The notes: generated by a model from the sequence alone, not told the origin. 64,000 nt of DNA from Propionivibrio sp. (GCA_016705685.1 JADJLB010000005.1:62001-126000), one strand, 5' to 3'. Numbered from the stretch's first letter, positions 17,313 through 31,186 are shown. Made by a program: numbers and translations.

Positions 17313-17615
17313 GGAATCAACAGGATCGGAAAACTTGCATCATAGTACGTATTCGGTCGGCCTCCGGCTGTTTCACGCCATGCTTGGCAGCGACAACCGC
17401 GCGGTTCGGGAATCCTTGGAATGGGTGTGCCGGCGTTCAGAAACAAGGCGGCCCGCTGGACATTGGCCATCCGTACATAGTCAATAAATGGCTATTGGGT
17501 GGTTCGGGGGTGCTCAAGGGTTTGACCCGAACAGGAACATAGTGCGCGCCGCAAGTCGCGTCGTCCGGACGATATGGACAGCATGCCGTGACATACCCGT
17601 GCCGCGTCCAGAACG
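17313..17615. other. Intergenic stretch
   Basis: About 300 bases between the leftward thioesterase and DUF2157 genes. Short frames here show no family resemblance or ribosome-binding site, and I see no clear promoter or hairpin. Confidence 0.4.
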
Positions 17616-18041
17616 TCATTTCCCGATGGTCGACAAGCGTTGTCGCAGATCCTCAGGAATCATGACGGATCTTCCGCTGGCCACATCCGTCCATACGATC
17701 TTGGCCTCACCGGTCGCATAAAGCGTGTCGTCACCCTGCAGACGGATTTCGTAACTCGACAAAAAGCTGCTCCGTCCGGGGGCACCGAAGAACATCATCA
17801 CCTCGACATTGCCCGGATAGGTCAATGGAAGCAGGAAAGTGCAACTGGCGTTGATGATGACCGGCGCAGTGTCTTGCGGCACGATGGCGTATCCGATGCG
17901 TTCCAGGTATTCGACCCGAGCCTGTTCCATGTAACGGAAATAGACCGTGTTATTCACGTGGCGATACGCATCCATGTCGCCCCAGCGTATGGGCACAAGG
18001 GACTGGTGAACCATCATTCTTGGTTTATGCGATTGTGGCAT
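17616..18041 (-). CDS. Acyl-CoA thioesterase, YbgC/FadM type (hotdog fold)
   Basis: Protein of 141 residues with the 4HBT signature WGDMDAYRHVNNTVYFRYMEQAR near 20-42; the Asp in DMDAYRHVNN is the catalytic acid of the 4-hydroxybenzoyl-CoA thioesterase family. The family hydrolyses acyl-CoA thioesters in the cytosol; chain-length preference cannot be read from sequence. Alternative starts at internal Met 9 or 10 are possible. Confidence 0.88.
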   Translation of the reverse strand: MPQSHKPRMMVHQSLVPIRWGDMDAYRHVNNTVYFRYMEQARVEYLERIGYAIVPQDTAPVIINASCTFLLPLTYPGNVEVMMFFGAPGRSSFLSSYEIRLQGDDTLYATGEAKIVWTDVASGRSVMIPEDLRQRLSTIGK

Positions 18042-18183
18042 ATGCGCTCTCTGGATCGTCTGTCAATTCAATGCTGCAAAGAATGACGTATGCAATATCA
18101 CGCATGGCATGGGTTGCGCTGGGTCCGGCCGAAGTGCGCCGGTTGCGTCAGCCGTGAGTCGTCCCCTGCGACAGGCCCAAGCC

Positions 18184-18396
18184 TTAGTTTTTGTTCGCTT
18201 CTTCAGCCGCCCTTTTGGCGCTTTCTTCCGTAGCCTTGGTCGCCGCATCCAGATTCGCCTTGAAAGTCTCCATTTGCTGCTTGCCCTGTTTGGCTTGTTC
18301 TGCCTGAAGCTTGCCAACGGTCGCTGCCGTACCGGCGCTCTCGACGCCGCATCCGGCAAGTGCCAACACTATCGATATTAATGCAGCGGTTCGCAT
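18184..18396 (-). CDS. Small predicted lipoprotein
   Basis: Protein of 70 residues: signal peptide with lipobox LALAGC (Cys16), then a highly charged Ala/Lys/Glu/Gln-rich helix. GAGGAG stands six bases before the ATG, supporting translation. The mature part of about 55 residues looks like a coiled coil, similar in style to Lpp-like murein lipoproteins, but I do not recognise a family. It lies ahead of a HDOD gene with independent spacing. Confidence 0.65.
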   Translation of the reverse strand: MRTAALISIVLALAGCGVESAGTAATVGKLQAEQAKQGKQQMETFKANLDAATKATEESAKRAAEEANKN

Positions 18397-18432
18397 GCGA
18401 TTCTCCTCAAAATACGTTTTCGCCCTGCGTGC

Positions 18433-19290
18433 TCAGGATTCGAGGGCGATAACAATCGAGTAAATTTCGTCGCCGGAGGCGGCAATGACTTCGGATACGG
18501 TGCTTTGATCGAGTCCCAGGGCAACCCCACTGTTGGACAAGGGAATCACCCGCGCATCGAGTTCGTCGAACGGATCGTGGCGTGGCGATACCACACCGGC
18601 AATGAACAGGAGGTCGCTCAATGATGCCGGAGGCATTGATCCGCTGAATTGCTGCGAGGCAAGCACGGCATCCACAATAGACGCTGGCAGCTTGAGTTCG
18701 CCGAGTACCATCTCGGTGGCGTGACTCGCCAGGTCGTTGATGGTTTCGGCCATCACCACTGAATTTTCCAACAGGACAGGGAAATCGGCCAGCCTCGAGA
18801 GCAGATAGAATCGTCCAAGATCATGGACGATCCCGGCAAACATCGCTTCGTCGGCATTGAGTTTCGTGAGTTTACGGGCCAGAACATACGAAAGCGCGGC
18901 GATATGAACGCTGCGTTCCCATAACCGATTGGAGATGTCGCGACTGCCGCTGTGCCGGTGCGACTGGCGCAACTGATCCATGATCAGCACCATGGCCAAG
19001 CCCTTGATCGGATCCATGCCAACACGCATCACCGCATGTCGGACGTCACGCACGGTCTGATTGGTAGGATTGAGCGCCACGGAATTGGCGAGACGAATCA
19101 CTTTTGCCGACAACAAGGGCTCGGCTACAACAATCTTGGCTAATGCCGCCATGCCAAGATCGGGGTTTTCCACGGCCTTCAATACGCGCCTGCTGGCGTC
19201 CAGGCTGGTTGGAAAACTGAGATCGCCCACCGTCGCGGTGGAGACCGCTTGGCGAAATGCTTCGGCGGCTTCATGTATCGTCTGACTCAC
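18433..19290 (-). CDS. HDOD domain signalling protein
   Basis: Protein of about 285 residues, starting GTG with AAGGAG nine bases upstream; the open frame extends 40 codons further without support. The central ~200 residues are a HDOD domain (FPTSLDASRRVLKAVENPDLGM, LLSAKVIRLANS, GIVHDLGRFYLL). HDOD domains resemble HD hydrolases but usually lack the full metal site; they act in signalling, often with cyclic-di-GMP or chemotaxis modules. Two diguanylate cyclases occur in the same window, but not adjacent. Confidence 0.8.
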   Translation of the reverse strand: MSQTIHEAAEAFRQAVSTATVGDLSFPTSLDASRRVLKAVENPDLGMAALAKIVVAEPLLSAKVIRLANSVALNPTNQTVRDVRHAVMRVGMDPIKGLAMVLIMDQLRQSHRHSGSRDISNRLWERSVHIAALSYVLARKLTKLNADEAMFAGIVHDLGRFYLLSRLADFPVLLENSVVMAETINDLASHATEMVLGELKLPASIVDAVLASQQFSGSMPPASLSDLLFIAGVVSPRHDPFDELDARVIPLSNSGVALGLDQSTVSEVIAASGDEIYSIVIALES

Positions 19291-19442
19291 GCTGCACTCC
19301 TTGTCAATGGCAACAACTGCGCACATTCTAAACTTATGCAGGTCGTTTTTGAGCAATCGGCAGCGATTTGTCAGGTTCGACCGGGCACGGTTCCCTCGAA
19401 ACCGGGCCACGGATGCGGTGATAACGGATACCGATTCCGGCG

Positions 19443-21236
19443 TCAGAACTGATCATCCGCGAGTGCCATCACGCCCGTTGCGCCATCGGTGACCGAACTG
19501 GCCAGGCCTTCGGCGCGTGACATCAGGTGGTCGGCAAAGTAGCGGGCGGTAATGATCTTCGCCTGGTAAAAAGGGTCGCTGCTGCCGCCGTCAATCCTAG
19601 CCTTGGCAATGAGTGCAGCGCGCGCCATTTGCCATCCGCCGGCAACGATCCCGAACAGCATGAGGAATGGCACGGCGCCTGCCGATGTTGCGCGCACGTC
19701 GGTGGCATACGTCGCGACAATCCAGTTCCCGGCCTTGGATAGCGCTTCGATGCCGGCGGCAAAGCGTTTGTGAATGGCCGCCAGATGCGCGTTGTCCTGC
19801 CCGGCCAGTTCGGCGTTCAGGGAGCGCATCACGTCGATCACGGCATTGAAGGTCTTGCCACCTTCCCGGGCCATTTTCCGACCGATCAAATCGTTGGCCT
19901 GGATTCCTGTCGTGCCTTCGTAAATTGCCGAAATGCGGGTGTCGCGGAGGTGCTGAGCGGCGCCGGTTTCCTCGATGAAACCCATCCCGCCATGCACCTG
20001 AATGCCTGTCGATGCGACCTCAATGCTGATTTCGGTGCTCCAGCCTTTGACGACAGGGATCAGCAGATCGACGAAGGCCTGATTCTGGCGGCGCTGAAGC
20101 GGATCCGGATGGTGGTGCGCTCTGTCTTGAGTACCTGCCACGACGTACGCCAGCGCACGGCTCGCTTCGGCCTGCGCCTTCATGCTCATGAGCATGCGGC
20201 GCACGTCGGGGTGGGTGATGATCGATACCTTCGGACCATTCCGGAGGCCAATGTCCGTTCCTTGAATGCGCTCCTTCGCGTAGTCGCGGGCACGCTGGTA
20301 GGCGCGTTCGCACGCCGACACGCCTTCCATGCCGACCGCGAAACGTGCGGCATTCATCATGATGAACATGTATTCGAGGCCGTGATTTTCTTCGCCGACC
20401 AGATAGCCCGTGGCGCCGCCCCGGTCGCCAAAGGCCATTATGGCCGTCGGGCTGGCATGGATTCCCAGCTTGTGTTCGATGGACACGCAGCGCACGTCAT
20501 TTGGTTCGCCTGGACGACCACTTGCATCAACCATGAACTTTGGGACAACGAAGAGCGAAATGCCCTTGATGCCTTCCGGCGCCGTCGGGGTTCGTGCCAG
20601 CACCAGATGGATGATGTTATCCGCCAAGTCGTGCTCGCCGTAAGTGATAAAAATCTTCTGCCCAAAAATCCGGTACGCGCCATCGTCATTTGGCACGGCG
20701 CGCGTGCTTACGGCGGCGAGGTCGGAGCCGGCGCCCGGTTCGGTGATATTCATCGTCCCCGTCCATTCGCCGCTGACCATCTTTCCAAGGTATTTCCGCT
20801 TGAGTTCGTCGGAACCCGAAAGAACCAACGCCTCGATGGCGCTGCTGGTCAGCATCGGGCAAAGGGAAAAGGCGTGATTGGCCGATTTCCACATCTCGGA
20901 CACCGGCGCCGCGACGAGTTTGGGTAGGCCTTGTCCACCCCATTCAGGTTCGCAGTTGAGCGCGGTCCAGCCGCTCTCGGCAAACAGTTTGTAGGCATCG
21001 CCAAACCCGTCGGGCAGGGTCACCGCGCCGTCATGGAACAAGGCACCCTCCCGGTCGCCAACGGCGTTGAGCGGCGACAGGACGCCTTCGGCAAACTTGG
21101 CCGCTTCTTCCAGAATGGCGTCGACCACATCTGCCGACGCCTCCTCGCAGCCAGGCAGGAGCGCAACCTCCCCAATTCCGGCCAATTCTCTCAATACGAA
21201 CTGCATGTCGCGAAGCGGCGCGCGGTATTCGCTCAT
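19443..21236 (-). CDS. Acyl-CoA dehydrogenase (long, DmdC/FadE-like type)
   Basis: Protein of 597 residues catalysing FAD-dependent alpha,beta-desaturation of an acyl-CoA. MNITEPGAGSDLAAV near 163 is the flavin/substrate loop and GGMGFIEETGAAQHLRDTRISAIYEGTTGIQANDL near 415-450 contains the catalytic glutamate region. The C-terminal extra ~140 residues place it in the ~600-residue subgroup that includes 3-methylmercaptopropionyl-CoA dehydrogenases, although the substrate is not certain. A GGGAG ribosome site precedes the ATG. It is divergent from a TetR regulator with an operator-like palindrome between. Confidence 0.92.
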   Translation of the reverse strand: MSEYRAPLRDMQFVLRELAGIGEVALLPGCEEASADVVDAILEEAAKFAEGVLSPLNAVGDREGALFHDGAVTLPDGFGDAYKLFAESGWTALNCEPEWGGQGLPKLVAAPVSEMWKSANHAFSLCPMLTSSAIEALVLSGSDELKRKYLGKMVSGEWTGTMNITEPGAGSDLAAVSTRAVPNDDGAYRIFGQKIFITYGEHDLADNIIHLVLARTPTAPEGIKGISLFVVPKFMVDASGRPGEPNDVRCVSIEHKLGIHASPTAIMAFGDRGGATGYLVGEENHGLEYMFIMMNAARFAVGMEGVSACERAYQRARDYAKERIQGTDIGLRNGPKVSIITHPDVRRMLMSMKAQAEASRALAYVVAGTQDRAHHHPDPLQRRQNQAFVDLLIPVVKGWSTEISIEVASTGIQVHGGMGFIEETGAAQHLRDTRISAIYEGTTGIQANDLIGRKMAREGGKTFNAVIDVMRSLNAELAGQDNAHLAAIHKRFAAGIEALSKAGNWIVATYATDVRATSAGAVPFLMLFGIVAGGWQMARAALIAKARIDGGSSDPFYQAKIITARYFADHLMSRAEGLASSVTDGATGVMALADDQF

Positions 21237-21373
21237 CTTGATCTCCCGTCAGAGTTTCTAAAGTTCAGCGTAGAGGCACATGAAATGGGGCACATACATT
21301 CATCGCAACAGCATGGAGGCGCTCGTTATCCGTCGCCCTGTTCGGGTTGGTGCCGACGCCGGCAGGAAGGGAT

Positions 21374-21402
21374 TTGACATCGCCAGTTCCTGACCGTACC
21401 CT
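21374..21402 (+). promoter_or_regulatory. Candidate promoter of the TetR-family gene
   Basis: TTGACA, 17-base spacer, TACCCT. The -35 is perfect, the -10 weak. It lies immediately left of the palindrome. Confidence 0.4.
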
Positions 21403-21405
21403 ATT

Positions 21406-21444
21406 CCATACGACAGAGTACGGGAAGCGTACGGTACAGTATGG
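21406..21444. promoter_or_regulatory. Operator-like inverted repeat between acyl-CoA dehydrogenase and TetR genes
   Basis: CCATAC-N6-GTAC-N7-GTAC-N6-GTATGG: the outer hexamers and inner tetramers are mirrored with equal spacing over 39 bases. Symmetry, position in the divergent promoter region and overlap with the promoter fit a TetR operator controlling both genes. Confidence 0.55.
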
Positions 21445-21534
21445 TAATTGTCAATACGCCTCGGTTGTCAGTGCGGTTCAATGCGCGTTGCAATGATGGC
21501 ATCAACCACGTCTTTCAGGAAACGATCATTAACA

Positions 21535-22113
21535 ATGAAGTCTGATAAACCAGCGACGCGCGAGCAGCTCGGGCGCACCGAATGGATCGCCGGTGCGATC
21601 GAGACACTGGCCGACGAGGGCATGGCGGGAATGCGTGTTGAGGCGTTGGCCAAGCGCCTGGGCGTCACGAAAGGGAGCTTCTACTGGCATTTCAAGGATC
21701 GGCAGGATCTGTTCACTGCCGTGTTGCATACCTGGAAAGAAGGCCGGATACGCGATATCGACAAGCAGAGCAGTGCTTCTGAAGGTCAGCAGGGGAATCA
21801 GCTAATGCTGATCATCGATGTCTACAGCACCAATCGAAATCGCAAAGGCATTTCGATAGAACTTGCCGTTCGCGATTGGGCAAGACGTGACGCACAAGCC
21901 CATGCAGTCGTCGAGGAAGTCGACACGTATCGGCTGGAATGCACGCGCAAGCTTTTTGTCGCCTGCGGATTTACCGACCAGGAAGCCAAGAGCCGCAGCC
22001 TCCTTCTCTATGCCTATGTGTTTGGTCAGAGCCTGATGGCCTATGACCGCTATGATCCGAAGATCATCGATTTCAAGCGCTGGATCGCCGAGCATATTGT
22101 GTCCAGCCGATAG
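21535..22113 (+). CDS. TetR/AcrR-family transcriptional regulator
   Basis: Protein of 192 residues. The N-terminal helix-turn-helix reads IETLADEGMAGMRVEALAKRLGVTKGSFYWHFKDRQDLFTAV near 20-62, standard for TetR. The C-terminal ligand domain is not assigned. The ATG before KSDKPATREQ was chosen; the frame extends 29 codons upstream into the promoter region. Divergent placement next to the acyl-CoA dehydrogenase suggests it represses that gene and itself, with an acyl-CoA or related ligand as inducer; this is inference. Confidence 0.88.
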   Translation: MKSDKPATREQLGRTEWIAGAIETLADEGMAGMRVEALAKRLGVTKGSFYWHFKDRQDLFTAVLHTWKEGRIRDIDKQSSASEGQQGNQLMLIIDVYSTNRNRKGISIELAVRDWARRDAQAHAVVEEVDTYRLECTRKLFVACGFTDQEAKSRSLLLYAYVFGQSLMAYDRYDPKIIDFKRWIAEHIVSSR

Positions 22114-22177
22114 CCAGTACATGATTCTTACCGGCGGCGGAGTTTTTTGATCATTTTGCTTGTCTTTTTCCATAAAG

Positions 22178-22193
22178 CTGTATAAAAATACAG
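22178..22193. promoter_or_regulatory. LexA (SOS) box of lexA
   Basis: CTGTATAAAAATACAG fits the CTG-N10-CAG consensus exactly, 23 bases before the lexA start, with a TATAAA -10 candidate inside it. Indicates autorepression of lexA. Confidence 0.88.
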
Positions 22194-22216
22194 TTTGCTG
22201 AAAAGAGGCCATAACG

Positions 22217-22819
22217 ATGATCAAGCTGACCCCGCGACAACAGGAAATACTCGATTTCATCCGCAACACCCTGGAGGTGCTTGGTGCACCACCAACGCGT
22301 GCCGAAATCGCCAACGCCTTCGGATTTGCTTCGCATAACGCCGCCGAAGAACACCTCAAGGCACTGGCCAGGAAAGGCGTCATTGTTCTCGAACCCGGTT
22401 CGGCGCGCGGTATTCGTTTGGTCGAGCAGCTGGGTTTGCCGCTCATCGGCAGCGTGGCGGCGGGCAGCCCGATCCTCGCCGTGGAAAACATGCTCGGTCG
22501 TTATGCACTGGATGCCAATCTGTTCAAGCCGCGTGCCGACTTTCTGTTGCGCGTGCGCGGCCTGTCAATGATCAACGCCGGCATTCTCGATGGCGATCTG
22601 TTGGCCGTGCACCGCAGTAGCGAGGCCCGCAACGGCCAGATCGTCGTCGCTCGACTGGACGACGAGGTCACGGTCAAGCGCTTCCGCCAGCACGGTCGCA
22701 TCGTTGAACTCATTGCCGAGAATCCGGACTTCGATCCGATCATCATCGATACGCGCGAACATCAACTGGATATCGAAGGGATTGCCGTCGGGCTGATTCG
22801 CGGTGGTGAAGCGATGTAG
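22217..22819 (+). CDS. lexA: LexA repressor
   Basis: Protein of 200 residues. The N-terminal winged helix ([27 protein letters not shown]) binds the SOS box; the C-terminal domain has the self-cleavage bond A82-G83 (SVAAGSP), Ser117 (RGLSMI) and Lys154 (VTVKRF). All residues needed for RecA-stimulated autoproteolysis are present. The expected LexA box lies just upstream. Confidence 0.97.
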   Translation: MIKLTPRQQEILDFIRNTLEVLGAPPTRAEIANAFGFASHNAAEEHLKALARKGVIVLEPGSARGIRLVEQLGLPLIGSVAAGSPILAVENMLGRYALDANLFKPRADFLLRVRGLSMINAGILDGDLLAVHRSSEARNGQIVVARLDDEVTVKRFRQHGRIVELIAENPDFDPIIIDTREHQLDIEGIAVGLIRGGEAM

Positions 22820-22864
22820 ACCAAGTCGACGGTTCAGGTTCGCCGCTTGACGTCCGGGGCCGCA

Positions 22865-23506
22865 CTACTCGACGAATTGTCGTATGGCAGCCGCGGTGAG
22901 CGGATGGTTGTTCTGCTCCGCGTAGGACAGGGGCGTTTTTCCGTTGGCGTCTTTTATTTTCGGATCCGCGCCTCGTTCAATCAGAAACTTCGTGAGTTTC
23001 GGCTGCCCCGTCGCAGCGGAAAGGTGAAGTGCGGTTTGGCCGTCGTCCGACTTGATATTGATACCCGCGTTCTTGCTGAGCAACATTTCAACTTCGCGTC
23101 TGCCGCCCGACAGTACCGCAGCATGGAGAGGCGTCATGCCGACACGATCCTTGGCGTTGATATCGGCGCCGCTGCCGATCAGAACTTCGGTGGCCTTCAG
23201 GTGACCGTAAAAGGCGGCCATATGGAGCGGGGTTCGACCCAGAGCATCTCGTGAGTCGATTTCTGCGCCGGCGTCAAGAAGCCCCTTGATTTCGCCCGGG
23301 TCGCCTTGAATAACCGCTTTGGCCAGTGGCGATTCAGCGACGGGCGGCGTGTCTCCCTGGGTCTGCTTGTTGTTGTCGTTTTCCTTGCTGCACGCTGCGA
23401 TATTCAGCGTCAGCGCGCCAATCAATAGCAGTACGGCCAGGCGCCAGACGCTGCCGGGGCCGGGCCTGGTGTTGTCGGTATGGCATGTGGGGTAACGGTG
23501 GTTCAT
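22865..23506 (-). CDS. Ankyrin-repeat lipoprotein
   Basis: Protein of 213 residues. It has a signal peptide with lipobox NIAAC near residue 40, a short Gln/Thr-rich linker, and at least four ankyrin repeats, each ending in patterns such as GRTPLHMAAFYGH, GMTPLHAAVLSGG, GQTALHLSAATGQ and GKTPLSYAEQNNH. The lipobox is followed by Ser at +2, so outer-membrane sorting is expected. GAGG lies before the chosen ATG; the open frame extends upstream 58 codons without support. Ankyrin lipoproteins are protein-binding; the partner is unknown. Convergent with lexA. Confidence 0.85.
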   Translation of the reverse strand: MNHRYPTCHTDNTRPGPGSVWRLAVLLLIGALTLNIAACSKENDNNKQTQGDTPPVAESPLAKAVIQGDPGEIKGLLDAGAEIDSRDALGRTPLHMAAFYGHLKATEVLIGSGADINAKDRVGMTPLHAAVLSGGRREVEMLLSKNAGINIKSDDGQTALHLSAATGQPKLTKFLIERGADPKIKDANGKTPLSYAEQNNHPLTAAAIRQFVE

Positions 23507-23711
23507 GTTTGCCTCGGTGTCGCGCATTGGCCAGATACGAATATTAATCATAAACGATTGTTGTGGGAGTGGCTTGTCATTGATAGTTGCGAATGTGCTT
23601 CGATGGGTTGTCACTGTCCGCCAGGCCGTGGCCGTCTGCAATGGCGTCAAGGCACAGCGGGAATTGGTGATCGTTGCCACCGGATTTCAGCGAACACTTG
23701 AGCGATTCTAA

Positions 23712-27883
<4,172 letters not shown>

Positions 27884-27969
27884 GCAGTCTGGAGACAAGG
27901 GCGATGCGTCGGTGTCATGGCCGTCATTCGTTTTGCTCTTGGCTCCTGATACCGACTCCAAGCTGATCA

Positions 27970-28287
27970 ATGCGCTGGCTATCCGTCGCGCTGGTCGCAT
28001 TGCTGGTGCTGCTGCAGTATCCGTTATGGCTGGGCAAGGGTGGCTGGCTTCGGGTCTGGGATGTGGACCGGCAGTTGCAACTGCAAAAAGAAGGGAATAA
28101 GAAGCTCGAAGAACGCAATGCGGGCCTGGATGCCGAAGTGCGTGACCTCAAGCAGGGGTACGATGCCATTGAAGAGCGCGCGCGCTTCGAGCTGGGCATG
28201 ATCAAACAGGATGAGATTTTTGTCCAGATACCCGAGAAACCGCTCCCGGATCAAAAAGCCGAGCAATCCGTCCCCAAAAAGAAATGA
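27970..28287 (+). CDS. ftsB: Cell division protein FtsB
   Basis: Protein of 105 residues: an N-terminal membrane segment ([22 protein letters not shown]), then a periplasmic coiled coil ([26 protein letters not shown]) ending in the [22 protein letters not shown] box that binds FtsL and FtsQ. The C-terminal ~15 residues are charged and disordered. It follows eno by 86 bases, the usual arrangement; no strong ribosome site is seen. Confidence 0.93.
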   Translation: MRWLSVALVALLVLLQYPLWLGKGGWLRVWDVDRQLQLQKEGNKKLEERNAGLDAEVRDLKQGYDAIEERARFELGMIKQDEIFVQIPEKPLPDQKAEQSVPKKK

Positions 28288-28317
28288 AATCGAAATCAGC
28301 TCGGTGATGCCTCAGGC

Positions 28318-28998
28318 TTACTCAAGTTCGATCTGACCGGAGATGTTCACGTTGACTTGCGTATCACCGGCTTCCATGGGCATCGGCGCGGAATCCAACG
28401 CCATCGATTTGGCTGCGGCGCGAAATACCGGTTGATTGAGCTGGCTACTGCTGTTCACCGAAAGTTGTTTGATGTGATAGCGCTGCCCCAAAGCATCGGC
28501 AATCACTTTGGCACGAACCTTGAAAGCGGTAATGGCATCGAGTATGGCTTCGTTTTCGGCCGTCTTGCGCGTTTCAGGGGAAGGCAACAGCACAAGGCTG
28601 GAGACGCCTAGCGTGGATTGCAGTTTGCCAAGCAAATCCGACATCGCCGCCGTGTCGCTGGATTCAAGAAGCAGATCCGAACGCATGCGCCATGAATCGA
28701 TCTTCCCGCTCTTGGAATAGTTCGGGTAGGTACTGGTGCCACTGCTTTGCACCTTGATGCCGGGGTATGATTTTGCCGTTCTCAGTGCGTCGGCGATCAG
28801 CTTGCTGACCTGCTTCGACAGTTCGTTGGCCGTCGATCCCGTGGCTTCCGCAAAGACCGTCGAACGAACCAGGTCGTTAACCGCCGGCCGATTCGCGTCG
28901 GCGGTAAGCTCGATGAGGGTCGGAGCAGAAAGCGCGTGGATCGGTTGAATCAGGGCGAGTACGACCACCGTGCCGATCAGGCGAAGTTTGCAGTTCAT
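28318..28998 (-). CDS. SIMPL domain (DUF541) exported protein
   Basis: Protein of 226 residues with a cleavable signal peptide (LIGTVVVLALIQPIHALSAP). TPNYSKSGKI-like YPNYSKSGKIDSWRMRSDLLLES near 88-110 and the closing VNVNISGQIELE match the SIMPL/DUF541 family of periplasmic or outer-membrane proteins, related to BP26 of Brucella. Molecular function is unclear; stress survival has been suggested for relatives. AAAGG precedes the start. Convergent with ftsB at 30 bases. Confidence 0.8.
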   Translation of the reverse strand: MNCKLRLIGTVVVLALIQPIHALSAPTLIELTADANRPAVNDLVRSTVFAEATGSTANELSKQVSKLIADALRTAKSYPGIKVQSSGTSTYPNYSKSGKIDSWRMRSDLLLESSDTAAMSDLLGKLQSTLGVSSLVLLPSPETRKTAENEAILDAITAFKVRAKVIADALGQRYHIKQLSVNSSSQLNQPVFRAAAKSMALDSAPMPMEAGDTQVNVNISGQIELE

Positions 28999-29212
28999 GA
29001 GTGACCTTTCTATACGGAATGGGGTATTTCCCAGGCGCTTGGTTGCGGGCAGTGGTCGTTATCGTGCACCGACGATCACTGGCGTGTCGCAATGCGTGTA
29101 TTGTACCGCGACGAATACTTGGATTTATTGTAGTCAGGCGCTATAAGCTTGGTTAGAATCCGACTGACTTGATCGCTATGGCGCGAACGAGTGTGGTCAC
29201 TGAGGAGGCAAA

Positions 29213-29683
29213 ATGCTGAAAGCTGGTCAAGCGGCACCGATGTTCGTCCTCCCTGATTCGGATATGGAACCCATCGATATTGCCGAGTTCATAGGCAAGA
29301 ACAATGTCATCCTTTTTTTCTACCCGAGAGACGATACGCCAGGCTGTACGCTCGAAGCGACGGATTTTTCGGACCACGAGGATGAGTTTTTAAGACACGA
29401 CTGTGTCGTGATCGGCATCAGCCGCGACGATTGTCTGAAACATGCTGAATTTCGCGACAAACATGGAATCTCCGTACGTCTGCTCTCGGATGTCGAAGGC
29501 GAGGCGTGCCAGCAATATGGTGTGTGGCAGGCGAAGGAAGTGGATGGTGTCAAGAAATATGGCATCGTTCGATCCACCTTTGTCATTGACAAACAGGGCG
29601 TGCTTCGTATCGCACTTTACGGAGTCATCGCCAAAGGCCACGCGCTGGATGTGTTGCGCGTGGTGAAGGAACTCAACTCATGA
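29213..29683 (+). CDS. bcp: Thioredoxin-dependent peroxiredoxin, Bcp/PrxQ type
   Basis: Protein of 156 residues reducing peroxides in the cytosol. The peroxidatic cysteine is C45 in YPRDDTPGCTLEA. The resolving cysteine five residues later that some Bcp proteins carry is a Thr here, so it may use another cysteine (C67 or C78 are candidates) or act as a one-cysteine enzyme. A strong GGAGG precedes the ATG. The stop overlaps slyD by four bases. Confidence 0.93.
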   Translation: MLKAGQAAPMFVLPDSDMEPIDIAEFIGKNNVILFFYPRDDTPGCTLEATDFSDHEDEFLRHDCVVIGISRDDCLKHAEFRDKHGISVRLLSDVEGEACQQYGVWQAKEVDGVKKYGIVRSTFVIDKQGVLRIALYGVIAKGHALDVLRVVKELNS

Positions 29684-30174
29684 ACATGCAAGTGGTAAAG
29701 AATTCCGTTGTAACCCTCGACTACAGCGTCACGGACCCCGATGGCGTACTTGTCGATGCCGGGCAGGAACCGCTCGTCTATCTGCACGGTGGCTATGACG
29801 ATATCTTCCCGAAAATTGAAGAAGCCGTGCAGGAAAAAAGGATTGGCGAATCGGTTATCGTGAAGATGCAGCCGGACGATGCCTTCGGTGAGTATGACGC
29901 CGAATTGATCCAGGTCGAGCCGCGCAAGGATTTCCCCAAGGAGCTGCAAGTGGGTATGCAGTTTGAAGGTGTTCCGGACGGCGATGACGAAGACGATATC
30001 CTGATCTATCGCGTCACCGAAATTGCCGATGACAAGGTGGTTCTCGACGGCAACCATCCTCTGGCTGGCATGGCACTGGTGTTTACCTGTACGGTGACGG
30101 CGGTACGTCCTGCCAGTGCCGACGAGATCGCGCATGGGCACATACATGACGCGGAATGTGACCATGACGATTGA
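29680..30174 (+). CDS. slyD: FKBP-type peptidyl-prolyl isomerase, SlyD-like
   Basis: Protein of 164 residues. N-terminal VVTLDYSVTDPDGVLVD and YLHGGYDDIFPKIEEAVQEKRIGES form the FKBP half, with an inserted IF chaperone domain (PKELQVGMQFEGVPDG) and NHPLAGMALVF at the end. The metal-binding tail of E. coli SlyD is reduced to HGHIHDAECDHDD. Acts as prolyl isomerase/chaperone; a role in nickel handling is possible but weaker here. Translationally coupled to bcp. Confidence 0.9.
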   Translation: MNMQVVKNSVVTLDYSVTDPDGVLVDAGQEPLVYLHGGYDDIFPKIEEAVQEKRIGESVIVKMQPDDAFGEYDAELIQVEPRKDFPKELQVGMQFEGVPDGDDEDDILIYRVTEIADDKVVLDGNHPLAGMALVFTCTVTAVRPASADEIAHGHIHDAECDHDD

Positions 30175-30244
30175 TTGATGTAGGGGCTGCTCTGCCGTTA
30201 CGGCGCAATTTCTGCCATGCACATGGGAGACAGATGTCGCCCGG

Positions 30245-31186
30245 TCACTTAGCCTTGTAGGGATGAACGTCGTATTGAAAGAGCGACGGATCTTCACTAT
30301 CGATGGTGACGTTGACCCAGCCCATGAAAGGGTAACCAAAGGTTTCGAGACGGGTGAAATTGGCGATGCGTTTTTTTGTTGCCGGGTGACGTAGCGGGCG
30401 ATCGATGCGTTGCCAGTGCGTATCGCCATGCACGAGAAGCACCTGGCCAGCGTAACTTAACGTTTCGCTACGCAAAACTTCAAGCAGTTCGCGATAGCCG
30501 CTGTGCGTCAATCCGGCCGAGAAATGCTTGAATCCCGGATTGCCTTGCATGACGATGACGATGCCAGAATCATTTTCTCGTTTGGCGATGGCGAAACCCT
30601 GTTCTAGCCAGTCGATCACATGCGGGTTGCGGGTCAGGAACTCTTTGCGCGCTTGCCGACCCATGCCGAAATTGTTGTTCGGGCCGGGAACGTTGAGTGA
30701 GACGAAGAGAACCTTTCCGAGATGCCAGCGGAGATGTTCCGGGAATGCGGCCGATTGCCGCTCTACCGGGATTCTGATTCTTCCCAGCGAGAAGGGTTCG
30801 GCAAAAAAAAGTTCACGCAGCTTGCCCAGGCGTTCCAGCTCGTCGAAATGGCCGGCTTCCAGCCGCTTGCAGTCGGTCCATTCGTTGTCCCCGGGAACAT
30901 AAATGAACGGTAGAGGGGAGTCGTTGAACAGCGCATGACGGTCAAGAAACAACTTGTCGCTACAGACGGCGTTGCTCAGCTTGAAATCCCCCGCATGAAC
31001 GACGAAAGCAGGATGTTCATCGGCTATGCGTTGGAGCATGTTCGGCAGTTCTCGTCGTTCCTCGTCGCTGTATGGCGTATCGCCGATGACGGCAAAGCGC
31101 CAGGTTTCGGCCTGTACGGTGAGAGCCATGAATAAACCGAGAACCGATATCAGACGTTTCATCGAGTGTTTGATCGAGTGTGTCAT
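30245..31186 (-). CDS. Exported metallophosphoesterase-like protein
   Basis: Protein of 313 residues (or 305 from an inner Met). A signal peptide ends near [43 protein letters not shown] and [10 protein letters not shown] follow the order of the calcineurin-like metallophosphoesterase motifs, with GDNE replacing GNHE and HGDTHW the GHTH. Probable periplasmic phosphoesterase of unknown substrate. The start overlaps the mutS stop by four bases, so it is coupled to mutS, an unusual pairing of functions. Confidence 0.78.
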   Translation of the reverse strand: MTHSIKHSMKRLISVLGLFMALTVQAETWRFAVIGDTPYSDEERRELPNMLQRIADEHPAFVVHAGDFKLSNAVCSDKLFLDRHALFNDSPLPFIYVPGDNEWTDCKRLEAGHFDELERLGKLRELFFAEPFSLGRIRIPVERQSAAFPEHLRWHLGKVLFVSLNVPGPNNNFGMGRQARKEFLTRNPHVIDWLEQGFAIAKRENDSGIVIVMQGNPGFKHFSAGLTHSGYRELLEVLRSETLSYAGQVLLVHGDTHWQRIDRPLRHPATKKRIANFTRLETFGYPFMGWVNVTIDSEDPSLFQYDVHPYKAK

